Shown here: positions 47,604 to 57,721 of the stretch, one piece after another
Position numbering within the stretch: position 1 is the stretch's first letter
Layout of the letters: each line of letters begins with the position of its first letter
Source: Phoenix dactylifera
Taxonomy: Eukaryota > Streptophyta > Magnoliopsida > Arecales > Arecaceae
Reading direction: 5' to 3'
DNA length: 64,000 nucleotides
Assembly: GCF_009389715.1 (NCBI RefSeq)
Contig: NC_052395.1
Location: 4,984,812-5,048,811, forward strand
The notes under the pieces: model-generated
Seen by the model: the letters and a program-made list of their open reading frames with translations, nothing else
Told to the model about the DNA's origin: nothing
The model's database searches: none
Made by a program: the position numbers and the translations under genes

Positions 47604-48560
47604 TGGATATCTTGTAGGATCTTCTTTTTGTAAATCCTAGGCTATTTTGAAACACCTTTTGTATTAGAAATCAATACTTGTAATGATTTCTTCTTTTGAC
47701 TATGTACTGACTTCAAAGGTTTATGATGACATATGAATGAATACAATCTCTTTTGAACACTTTGTGTACATTGCCAATTCTGCGTATGTGTTTCTGTGAT
47801 TGTGTATGTGATTGTATGATATGCCATAAAAATTCTTACCACATACCTTGAGTGTTCAAATTTGATACAAAGAAACAATGCACATAAAACAGGGGGAGCA
47901 CATCTTGTGATAACTATGTTAAACTAAAAGATAAGTCTGAAATGAATTCCAAAACAAAGGAGGAGTGATATGAATACATTAATAAAAATGACTTGGACAG
48001 GGGGAGCACAACTTGAATATCCTTGAGTAAAATGAATGCTGAATTCCACTATAAATTGAGTCTTAAGCACCTAAGGATAATTTGTCCCCTTCATGTTGCT
48101 GACAAAAAGGGGGAGTAGATAGTATATGGAAATGCAAAATTTATAATAGATATTGAATATGGAGATATTGAAAGGGGGAGTAGACATGGATATTGAATAT
48201 GGAATGCAAAATTTTTAATCTTACTCCAAAGTTGAATTAGGAAAGATAAAATTGAAGAATATTGATTTTAAGATAATTGCCCTTCTGGAAAAGAAAGGGG
48301 GAGTCAAAAAGAATCTAGCTTTCAATTATCTTCAGCATCAATATTTCATTTTAACTTGATTCAAACTCAGTTCATATGCCAAAATCATTTAAGAACTATA
48401 AAGATCAATCTTATGCACAAGGAAAGAACTGAATTGAGTGATGCACATTGTATCTAGGCCAAAATATTATACTTGTACATCCGATCAAATACTGTGTATA
48501 TGTTTAAATTTCAAATTTTGCATATACTCAATGTTTTGTCATCATCAAAAAGGGGGAGAT
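47604..48560 (+). other. 3' untranslated region with six polypurine tracts
   Basis: Tracts of the form A(n)GGGGGAG occur at about 47891, 47999, 48107, 48173, 48296 and 48551. Only the last directly adjoins the 3' LTR and should prime plus-strand synthesis. Multiple tracts are described for Sireviruses. Confidence 0.8.
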
Positions 48561-49995
48561 TGTTGACCCCCTAATGGATTTTGATGAATACAAAACACTA
48601 GAGCATAATTCCATTATATCTTAACAATTTAATTAAGGAATTCATGTGTTTTATCTAGAATATTGTTGAGAAATGTCTAGGCAAGTTCCCATAATTTTTA
48701 TGAATTCATTGAAGAACATTTTGAGTTAATGAAAAAGCTCAGGGACAGCCGAGACGTCTCCTGATGGTTTCAGAGACGTCTCTGGCACAAACAGGAAGAA
48801 CTGGCACACTTGGAGACGTCCCCGGCACCTGCCGAGTCGTCCCCGCGTTAGCGGAGTCGACTCTCTCAGTAGCGGAGACGACTCTCTCAGTGGCGGCAGA
48901 AAGGCAGTTTTCAAGAGATATGCGCGAAACGTCCCCACTGTACGCCGAGTCGTCCCCGCAGGTAAAAAGGAGAGTTTCCGAGTCATCCCCAAGATAGCCG
49001 AGACGGCTCTCTCAGGGTTTTTCAGAGAATGTTTTTTTTTTTTCGGAGATAAAGAAGCGGAGTCGTCCCCAAGGCAGCGGAGTCGTCCCCACTCAAAAAG
49101 TGCAGACAAGCCGAGACGTCCCCGTAAAGTGCCGAGTCGACCCCAGACAACATAAAAAGTAAGATCCTGTAGGCGAGACGTCCCTCGTTGTAGCGGAGAC
49201 GTCCCCGGAGCGCCTGGGACGCGACTGACAGCTTTTCAGGTTTGGTTTGAATTTCAAATCCTTCTCTTTTTGTTTCTAACGGCTATATTTGCTTTTTGGG
49301 CTATAAAAAGGGACCTCTTAAGTGGTTCTCAACAACTCTTCACCAACCAAAAAAAGCTAGATCATTCAAGAGAGAAGTTAGAAAGAAAAACTCAAGGGAG
49401 TGAGTGCATTCAAGGAAGGAAATCAAGTATTCTCAAGTCTCCCAAGCGATTTCAAGCTCAACCACTCTCGTGCGCTCGGGATTCGAAGCTCACACTCAAC
49501 CCTACGCGCTCCACCTCGGAAGAATCAACATTTCCCACGCTTCCAACGGCAAAAGGATTCTTCCGGGTTACATTATTCATAATTGTTATATTTGCTTCTT
49601 AGAGCTTTTATTTCCTTTTGTAAACTCTTTTATTGTGGTGCTTGTTCCAGTCAAGGGACTTGGAACAAGGGAAAGGCGTCCCAAGCCTAAGAGAAATTGG
49701 GAGTTTTAGGGTTTGTTGTGAGCCCGGTGTAAAACAACGAGTTGGGTAGTGAACTCGCAAAACTACCGTACTGTAATCTTGGATTATAGTGGAAATTCCC
49801 AAAGGCGCTTTGGGGAGTGGATGTAGGAGCGGTGAAGGCTCCGAACCACTATAAAACTGTGTGTTTGTGGTTGTCTCTTCTTATCTCTTTATCTTTATTT
49901 TAGTTCATATATTTGTGTGTTTTATTTTTAATTAGGCAAAAAGTTTTTAAAACACCCAATTCACCCCCCTCTTGGGTGACCATCTCTGGGCAACA
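48561..49995 (+). repeat. 3' LTR of the Sirevirus-type element
   Basis: 1435 bp, the same length as the 5' LTR; 14 substitutions between them, 13 of them transitions. Confidence 0.95.
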
Positions 49996-50260
49996 TCGGT
50001 GATGGCGACGCTCTGAAGGAGAGCAACGTCGCGGGCGCCGTCCTGAGGACTTACACCCGTGAGGAGGGAGTACATGCTGGTTTCTTACTTGCTGTCGGAA
50101 GACAGAAGACTTGGAAGGACAATGGGATTTAATGGGGCTGTACCCTTTGCCACAGAGGCTTACAATCCCATTTTAAAGCTCCATAATCTCCTTCTCTAGA
50201 CCTCAGCTTTTATTTCTCTTTTCCTCCAACTCGTTGACATGAGACTTGGGCTACTACTTC

Positions 50261-50569
50261 TCACTGGTTGCCCCCACATACGTCATTGCAGCGAGAGCCA
50301 TACCTGATTCGAGATGGCTCGGGAGAAAGTTTCTTTCTCTGCTTAACATGAACCCGTGGAGGCGGCACAGGAGGGGCCTCCACTTGTTGCAGGCTTTGGG
50401 CTGCAATGGCTAGCACTTGGACTGGCTGCACTAGCGCGTCGAAGTGCTCGGGTTGGACTTGTGGAACTTGATCTACCGGAGATCTTGGTGGTGAATTCTG
50501 GACTGAGCGTTTGCGACTTGGAGCATGATGCCGAGAGGCATTAAAGGCTCCTCTGCTCCTTAGTTTCAT
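50261..50569 (-). pseudogene. Start of Gypsy-type gag
   Basis: MKLRSRGAFNASRHHAPSRK begins 15 bp after the TTGGCGCTAGAGGAAGGG primer site on the minus strand, the usual gag position. The open frame ends after 102 codons; no capsid or zinc-knuckle region is readable between it and the Sirevirus insertion at 50000. The Pro/Val-rich middle gives no domain. Confidence 0.55.
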
Positions 50570-50602
50570 GGCCGCAACTCGGACCCTTCCTCTAGCGCCA
50601 AC

Positions 50603-50768
50603 TGTTGCTGGAATTTGGACCCGGGGGCGACCACTGGGCTAGGAAGGTGGAGCTCCGGCGCGAGAATGGCGGGTGGCGGTCCGTCGGCGGGCGGCATCCT
50701 CTGGAAGACCTGCAAAATGCCGGTGGCCGGGGTTTCCGGCTCCGACCCTCCGATGCTTAAGTCAGAGG
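50603..50768 (-). repeat. Truncated 5' LTR of the Gypsy-type element
   Basis: 166 bp closely matching 36142-36308, starting TGTTGCTGGAATTTGGACCC on the plus strand. Similarity stops abruptly at GTCAGAGG (50768), where unrelated sequence begins. Confidence 0.85.
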
Positions 50769-51590
50769 TCCACATTACTTTCTTTGTTTTACTTTTCTGG
50801 GTGTAACGTGGTTATCATCCAGATGGGTACTTCTACTGAATATATTCTCATATATCCCATAAAATAATAAATTCATTGAAGTATTGTATGCAATTTATCT
50901 TGAATAAATGATCCCCCCTATTCCCATCATTCATATGTTCATCCATGCTTTTCATTTGAATATCATGATTTTTAATTAATCACAAAAATTGGAAACAATG
51001 GTTGTTATGCTTACATTTCTATGGCTTTTCTTAGATCTTTGAATTCCTAGCAATATTAAAAAGCACAACATACAAATGTCAGCTGGCAGTCCTCATTCTT
51101 TCTCTCTTCCACTGATGTGAGCACCCTTGTGAAGGCTCTTTGGCAGTCTTTCACATGCTCTGTGTGTGTGTGTGTGTGTGTGTGTATCTGTGAGGGAAAG
51201 AGATGGCGAACCCACCTGGCATTGCTTAGAGAACAGGGAGGTGGCCCAGAAACCTATTCAAAGGCCAACTTAGGATGAACTTCTGTACCAAGGTTCAAAA
51301 CTAAATTAGAATAGGACAGACAAATATATCATATGCTGTCAGTAATAGTACCTATGCTGTTTACTACAATAGCAGTGATACGCCAATGTTCTTTCCAGCA
51401 AACCTAAATGTTCATTTGAAGCTGATGATATATGATAGAAAGTAATAGGAGGCCCAGAAATCTAGTAGAATTATGAGTTCATTCCAGTTCTAACTGTTTA
51501 GCTTTAAATCATTTGCTTTTAATGGTTAGATGTTCATTCCAGTTCTAACTATTTTAAATCATTTGCCTTTAATGGACTTCTTATTTTATA
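50769..51590. other. No gene; GT microsatellite
   Basis: Filler between the broken LTR and CACTA element B. Contains a GT run (about 51159-51184) and a short tandem pair, CATTCCAGTTCTAACT, near 51480 and 51534. Confidence 0.5.
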
Positions 51591-53688
51591 GATGGACTAG
51601 GAAAAGTAAGGAAAACACGAGGGCCACTCGAGCACGAGACGTATGGACCCTACCTGAGGATGAGAAGATTGTCGTCCATTGCAACGAACTGGGGCAGCCC
51701 ATCAAGAATGCAGCAAGCATTTTATCCACTTTTTTAGGATCGATTGCGCGGAAGGGATAATTGTGTCCGCTCAACTATACGAAATGGAACGAAATGCTTC
51801 CTTCGTATAAGGTTGAGCTTCTTAGAGTTGTTGAGATAAAGAATTGAATTTGCTTACTATCTTCAATTATTTTTTGATTTAACATTGATATAACATTTTT
51901 GACTTTGATGTAGACAAAGTTTGTCCTTCCTGCAAATAGCCATGATTGGGTGCTGAAGTCCATCAACTGCAAATGAAAAGAATATAAGGCGAAGCTAAAG
52001 GCGGATTGGAAGCACGAGGGCTTGATTGAAGAGGAGGTGGCCCGTGTTTGTCCTCCAGATGTAATCTCTCATCAGTAGAGGGAGCTTGTTCACTACTGGT
52101 TTTCCGAGAGAGCTTAGGTTGTGTATATTTTTTCAATACCTTGATTGTATTTACTATTATTATAGATTAGAAATTTATACATTGTATAAATTACATTGTT
52201 TATTGTTTTTCGGGGAAGACATATTCCAATATTGGTAGAGCTGCTCGAGCATCACAGACTGTTCCTCACACTTCAGGCTCCATGAGTTATGCGAGGCGTA
52301 GAGCTGAATTCGTAAGCTTTTTTGAAATAATTTAAATTTATCTTAAATTATTCTATCATATAGCATGTATACTCTTGAAATATACTTTTTGTTGTAGATG
52401 GATGATAATGGGAGGGAGCCTGGTAGGAGTCAAGAGATATAGTTGTATGTATTCATCTTTGTCCGGAAGGAGTCAAGAGATATAGTTGTATGTATTCATC
52501 TTTGGCTTGTGCTGTATTTTTTTTGGTTTTATTATTGGCATACATTAATTTGAATTTTTTTTTGAGAGATATAGGATAGGGCAACAAATCTTATTTCAGA
52601 GCGCGTCGGAGGATCATCATCATTCGACGCGACCCATAATATTGAAGCTCAAGTGCTCGCTGAATTGATGGGCCCAGAGCATTATGGTCGAGTGAGGGGT
52701 TACGAAGTGGGAGTTACCCCCACTCAGTTGTCTTCAGTGGACACATATACAAGAAATGCCAGAGAATCTAGTAACACTGCAGAAGTTCGTCATCTTCAAG
52801 CAACTATTGAAAAGCTGAAGCAAAACGAAGCAAATTTGCAGTCTCAGCTTACGAATATTTCATCCATGTTACAACGATTTCTTCCTTCTCAGATAAATAA
52901 CTATATATATTTGAATACTTTACATATTATCATTTATGATATATGAGTTAATGTATCACATTATTCCTAACTTCTATGGTTTTTTTTTTTTTTTTGTAGA
53001 TTCCTGATACTTCAAACACTTATAGAGATGATGATGGAGCTGAATCCCGTCCCTGATGCATTCTAGATTATTTTTTATGAGTTTGATATGTATATGTTTC
53101 TTATTTTTCAGAGTACATTGTAATTTGAAACTTATTAAGCAAATTTTTAATCAGATATGACAATATTCATATTTCGAATGATCTGAGTGTTTGTGTCAAT
53201 GTATCAATGTAATACAGGTTCATATTGTAATAATGTATGTTTTGTAATGTGTGTTTTTTAATATGGAATGGTGTTTTATTTTTTTTTTAAAAACATTTCC
53301 CGACGCTTTTAAGCGTCGGTAAAAGCCGTCGTGGCACTGCACCGGCACGCTTATGCCGACGCTTCAAACGCTTATGTTAGCGTCGGCAAATGAGGATATG
53401 CCGATGCTTTAAAGCGTCGGAAATTTGCGACGCTATAAAGTGTCGGAGAAAATCAGGAGCACACCCATGACGAAAATGGCCGTCGGGTTAGCGCCGACGC
53501 TATGAAAGCGTCGGTAAAGCCCAATTTTTGCCGACGCTTTCCGCCTGCGTCGGCAAAAACTTTTGCCACTCTGGTATCTCCAACGCTTTGGCGATGCTTG
53601 TCTTCGCGTGGGCGGTACTTTAGCCGACGCTAAAAAGCGTCGCTAAAGGTCCAAAAAAACGCCGGGATAGGTCCTTTTTCCTGTAGTG
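51591..53688 (+). mobile_element. CACTA element B, left end missing, TNP1 remnant
   Basis: From about 51540 the sequence is colinear with element A: HCNELGQPIKNAASILSTFL (51675 on), the KADWKHEG region (about 52000), the block with SGSMSYARRRAEF (about 52275-52315) and the coiled-coil exon (52653-52920). It ends in subterminal repeats (53295-53660) and a good right terminus ...CCTGTAGTG at 53688, followed by TTA. No matching CACTA left end is seen, so the 5' part is lost. Stops in several exons (for example near 51978 and 52078) make the TNP1-like gene non-functional. Confidence 0.75.
53295..53688 (+). repeat. CACTA right subterminal repeats (element B)
   Basis: Alternating CCGACGCTT and AAGCGTCGG 9-mers, several paired as palindromes, run up to the terminus CCTGTAGTG. 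Confidence 0.85.
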
Positions 53689-53915
53689 TTAGTTGGGGTG
53701 AAAACTGGCATCGAATGATTCTTTTGTCAAATGGTCAAAAGGCACCAGTCCTCCTGGCCTGGTTGGAGAACCAAAACAAGTAGAGCTGAAATAGTTGTTT
53801 TAGGGAACTTGCTTTTCTCCTCCGGCATCCCTCGTCGAGTGGAATGTACTTGAAAGACAGTCCCATGAAGTCAGTTGATTTAGGAGCGATGTAGATGTAT
53901 CCCATAGGAACCGAA
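53689..53915. other. Short flank between CACTA elements B and C
   Basis: The minus strand is open here in the frame that continues from the far side of element C (61257 on). No domain recognised. Confidence 0.4.
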
Positions 53916-54273
53916 TCTCACTACAGGAAATGTGGGAAAAGCCGACCCTTTTTTGCCGACGCTATTCACTAGCGTCGGAAAAAAATACCCCAAGCGCCAC
54001 ATGTCCTCACGCTTCAAAGAAGCGTCGGTAGCTTCCTCCTCTCCCAATCGATCCCTAGCCTGGAAGCATTTCCGCCTCTCCGCCTCTCCGCCTCCCGATT
54101 CTCCCTCAAGCCTCCTCCCTCCTCTCCGGTTCATAGATCGAGCGTTGCCTCACCTCCGCTCATATAACTGGTGGTTCATAGCTCGAGGCTTGAGCCCTAG
54201 ACTTTCTCCCTCACCCCCTGAATCTCCGTGACGATAACCCTAACCGATCCCACCCTGCTCCCTCTCCCCCTGC

Positions 54274-54282
54274 TATAAAAGG
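54274..54282 (+). promoter_or_regulatory. TATA box of the PFP beta segment
   Basis: TATAAAAGG lies about 80 bp before the ATG at 54361 and is followed by a pyrimidine-rich leader, so the copied segment includes a core promoter. Confidence 0.7.
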
Positions 54283-54360
54283 ACCGTAAGCACACTATAC
54301 AAAGTGATATATCTTCTCCGTCGCTTGCTCTCATCTCATCATCTTTCTCGATCTCCGCGG

Positions 54361-55112
54361 ATGGCTGCGAACTCCATCCTCGCCAACGGCGGCAAGGGGC
54401 CGTCGCCCGGCCGCCTCGCGGCGGTGTACAGCGAGGTGCAGACTAGCCGCCTCAACCACTCCCTCCCCCTCCCCTCCGTCGTTAGGGGACCCTTCAAGAT
54501 CGTGGACGGCCCTCTGAGCTCCGCCGCCGGGAACCCCGGTATCTGTCTCCCCTGTTTTCTCTCTCCCCCTTATGACTTGATTGAGATCTATATCGATCGA
54601 TCTGAGGCCAATGATGGTCTGTGTTTTGATTGTCATGCTTGTGACGATATCGATTGCAGATGAGATCAAGAAGCTGTTTCCTAATCTTTTCGGCCAGCCC
54701 TCCGCCACGCTAGTTCCGACGGGTTCCGCTCCTTCGGAGATGGCTGGGAGTCTTAAGGTCGGAGTGGTGCTCTCTGGAGGCCAGGCTCCCGGTGGGCACA
54801 ATGTCATCTCTGGGATCTTTGGTGAGCGCTTCGTTTCATTGTTTCTTTTGGATTTTTACCCCTTATTGATTGATTGATTTCTTTCTATATCCTTTTGTGG
54901 TCATGGATGATTTTTTTTTTGGTGTGCTTTTGGTTGATTGTGTGATGGATTAATTTCTTGGTTTCCTCATCTTTTTTGTCGTCATGGTAGATTACTTGCA
55001 GGATCGAGCCAAGGGGAGCACGCTGTACGGATTCAAGGGAGGTCCAGCAGGGATCATGAAATGCAAATACATGGAGCTCACTTCAGAGTACATCTATCCT
55101 TATAGAAATCAG
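54361..55112 (+). pseudogene. PFP beta subunit, first three exons only
   Basis: Exons 54361-54538, 54660-54821 and 54991-55112 join in frame at GT-AG sites to 154 codons with no stop. They encode the N-terminus of pyrophosphate-fructose-6-phosphate 1-phosphotransferase beta: SVYSEVQ-like AAVYSEVQTSRLNHSLPLPS, then SAAGNPDEIKKLFPNLF, the nucleotide/phosphate loop GVVLSGGQAPGGHNVISG, and GFKGGPAGIMKCKY. The full protein has about 565 residues and is a cytosolic glycolytic enzyme working with an alpha subunit. Exon 4 (expected GGFDMICSGRDKIET) is not found in the rest of the window. Conservation is high, so the loss or copying is recent. It could be the 5' end of a real gene continuing past 64 kb, but the TCT-flanked CACTA ends argue for a captured fragment. 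Confidence 0.85.
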
Positions 55113-55937
55113 GTATCTGGCTCGCCCTAATAGTTCTGGATTAACCAACCGCATCTTTCTATGCTACAGGGTTTATAGACCGTTTTCCCTCTTCTCTCTC
55201 TTGAATTTCACATTAATATACTATTCACACGTGCTTACCTTGATTAGACAATAATCTTATGGGAAAAAATATGTTTGAGGAATGATGATGCTGATTTTTC
55301 TAATCTAGTTTTGGATAGGAGTATTCGTGGTCTTTCTTTCTTGCTTGCTTTTTAATTGATGTTTAGCTTTTTTTGTTACTGTTGTCCAGAATCTGTAAGT
55401 TTAAATAGAGAAAAAAACTGAAGAAAAAAAAAAGAGGATTAGTCTGTGCAAAGTAAAGCTTATGGTTTGTAAGGAATGCCATTGTGCCTAAATATTGTAC
55501 CTAAGTATTATGATGCCAATAAAATACAATAGATTTGCTCCCTGTTGTTGGTTTGACACTGTGAGGCTCAGTTGCCTCCAATAAGCTTGGTGATGGTTTA
55601 TAATGATTGGTGATGCACTTGCAAGCATTTCTATTTAATCCTCTTTTTCCAAGCATTTCTATTTAGCACTACCTTTAGATAAAACAAGTGATGCACTTGC
55701 AGTTGTGAATATCAAATTTGGATCCATTTGATAGTTTGGATTTTTTTTTTTTTAACAACTGGCTGTGAACCTAATGGCAAACTTTTACCTTTCCTATCAT
55801 GATTGGGACTGGCCATGATTGTTTTAAGTTGGCATGACATGTGAGTATTGCTGTGAAAACCAAAGGGGCTAGATAATAAACATCGAAGAAGTGTGAATTA
55901 TTGGGTGCTTTTATTGAAATGAGAAGTAACATACATT
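55113..55937 (+). other. Part of PFP beta intron 3
   Basis: Follows the donor CAG|GTATCTGG at 55112. AT/T-rich intron-like sequence up to the CACTA terminus at 55938; no exon seen. Confidence 0.6.
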
Positions 55938-56480
55938 CACTACAGGAAAAGGTACATTTCCCGACGCTTTTTTCCCGACGCTAGGGAAAAGCGTCGGGAT
56001 AGTTTTGATCAGCGCCAAATTTTACCGACGCTTTTTAAAAGTGTCGGTACATCATTAGAATAGACGACGCTTTTAAGCGTCGCGGTAAGCTGGACCTACG
56101 ACGACGCTTATAAGCGTCGTCGTAGGCCAAATCCTTTCCAACCCTCTCTGCCTTAAAAAGTCTCGTCTCGTCTCCTCTCCTCTCATTCAAAAGGGTCCCC
56201 ATCTCCTCTCCTCTCCATCTCGCTTCCCGAGCTCCGATCGGCGTCCTCGAGCTCCGATCGCCTCTCCATCTCGCTTCCCGAGCTCCGATCGGCGTCCCCG
56301 AGCTCCGATCGCCTCCCATCTCGCTTCCCGAGCTCCGATCATCGTCCCCGCGCCGACATCAATCCATCGCCTCCCCATCTCGCTTTCCGAGCTCCGATCG
56401 GCGTCCCGCGCCGACATTAATCCATCGCCTCCCCATCTCGCTTCCCCGCCACCGTCGACCTCGCACTCCGGTTCCCTTCT
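55938..56480 (+). mobile_element. Inner CACTA left end with GC-rich leader
   Basis: CACTACAGGAAAAGG starts at 55938, with ATT before it. Subterminal repeats (55965-56130) and a tandem minisatellite (about 56190-56455; CATCTCGCTTCCCGAGCTCC, CGATCGGCGTCC) follow. This order (terminus, repeats, GC-rich leader) is also that of elements A and E, so it is the left end of a separate CACTA copy. No right end with ATT beside it is seen. Confidence 0.75.
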
Positions 56481-57265
56481 TCTTCTCTCGTTTCTTAAAA
56501 GTGGTTATCTCTTTAGATTATTGAAGAAAACCAAACAGAAATGAAAACATTGGTTATCAAAGATGGTTTTCTTGGCACTGGTCAAATTCTTTCTTTCATT
56601 AAACTTCTTTTTTGGTTGTGAAACAATGGGCATTTGTCCCAAGCATTAATTTTCGTGATATCTATGTGCTATTTTATTTGCACTCGACAGCAATCTAATC
56701 TCGTGTTTCTTGTAGTTAATGGTTAACGAGTTATAGTCATACAGGGGGTTGAGCTGATACCTGTACAGCTACTTTGTTAATTTTTATGTGTTTGCGATTT
56801 ATTTACTGTTAGCTTCTTTTTTCTGTGCAGTTTATTTACACTAAAGTCTGCAGTCATCCCAACCCTGATGTGGATATTACCTGATCAATGTGAAAAATTA
56901 AGTTCACAGAGTCTTTGCGACCATAAAGCAGCTTTAGCACTTTATTCCTTCTTACGTTTCATCCTTGTTCAGATTTTCTATGTAAGTGCTCTACGGTATT
57001 TATCATTACTTCTAGTCAATAAATTAATTTTTATAGTGTGTAGTCCATTTGAAACACTTCCAGTAGGGGGAAGAGTGAAGGTGGTAGGGTGCTTTAATAG
57101 CAAGTACAGTAACAAATTCAACTACCAGGGAAAGTATGGTTTGGGGTCTTCAAATTCTTCTCACTCTGTTCTTGAGTGGAATATTTGCACAATATTTTGC
57201 AGTGGAAGTCCTGCAGAACTTGTATGACGATTATCTAGCTTATTGTTTTCTTTGTATTGAGACAG
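56481..57265 (+). other. Interior of element C, unassigned
   Basis: Intron-like, T-rich sequence with a possible exon-like frame at 56868-56990 (MWILPDQCEKLSSQSLCDHK) that I do not recognise. It may be a captured fragment from the same source as the exons downstream. Confidence 0.4.
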
Positions 57266-57721
57266 GGGATGTAACTTGTTTAGCCACTGTTCCGGTGGAC
57301 ATGAAAGCAGAAGCCCACTTCATTGCAAAGGAGGATGGGGTCATTGCTGGAATTTCTTTTGCAGAGATGATTTTTAATGAGGTTGATCCATCATTAAAGG
57401 TATAACTCCTTGCTATAAATTCTCCAAGATTCAATATAATGCTCGCTAGTTTCATTCAGCAGAATTTTTCTGGATAATTTGATAGGTTGAATGGTCTCAG
57501 AAAGATGGAAACTATGTTCACAAAGGCATGCAGTTTGGCAAAGTATATGGTAAAAATTTAGATTATAACATGACTTGGTCTTTTGATTATACTCATGAGA
57601 ATGCTTGTTTATTTTTCTTTTTTATTTGTTATGTTAAGGATGTGCATGCAGCATTATTGTGGCAGAAAGGGTTGCCCTCAATTTTATGCAAAGAATGAGT
57701 GGAATAGCAACACTTACCAAG
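57266..57721 (+). pseudogene. Quinolinate phosphoribosyltransferase fragment, 3 exons
   Basis: Exons 57266-57399, 57486-57549 and 57639-57721 join in frame at GT-AG sites. They encode [20 protein letters not shown], then [40 protein letters not shown] and [20 protein letters not shown], closely matching plant nicotinate-nucleotide pyrophosphorylase (QPT/NadC). This plastid enzyme makes nicotinate mononucleotide from quinolinate for NAD synthesis. Only the N-terminal domain and start of the barrel are present; the catalytic barrel and 5' exons are missing. In exon 3 GCACS replaces the usual GNAHS, two changes at a conserved site, which suggests relaxed selection. It lies in a CACTA interior, so capture is the likely origin. 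Confidence 0.85.

Larger units (their letters stand above)
39108..49995 (+). mobile_element. Sirevirus-type Ty1/Copia element, 10.9 kb, young
   Basis: Two 1435-bp LTRs (39108-40542 and 48561-49995) differ by 14 substitutions and no indel by my count. A perfect 5-bp duplication TCGGT flanks it (39103-39107 and 49996-50000). The tRNA-Met primer site AGTGGTATCAGAGC starts at 40543. Contents are gag, a Copia-order pol, a third ORF and six polypurine tracts, the layout of the SIRE/Maximus lineage. Gag has in-frame stops at 40645, 41542 and 42403 and pol is in another frame, so this copy is unlikely to be autonomous. It inserted into the Gypsy-type element. Confidence 0.93.
36142..50768 (-). mobile_element. 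Gag-only Gypsy-type element, split by Sirevirus insertion
   Basis: Read on the minus strand: a truncated 5' LTR (50768-50603), a primer site TTGGCGCTAGAGGAAGGG (about 50601-50584), a gag start at 50569, then (across the inserted 39108-49995 element) tandem-repeat-rich sequence, a purine tract AAAGTCGGGAGCTAG and a full 3' LTR (37117-36142). The primer site is the type I associate with Tat/RIRE2-like Gypsy elements. Without the insert only about 2.5 kb of interior remains and no pol is present, so it is a non-autonomous derivative. The 5' LTR loss means no target duplication can be tested. Confidence 0.75.

Noticed and set aside
32695-53688. One giant CACTA element from the left end of A to the right end of B
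   Set aside because: The flanking trinucleotides differ (TAT versus TTA), and element A has its own right subterminal repeats and degraded end at 35474.
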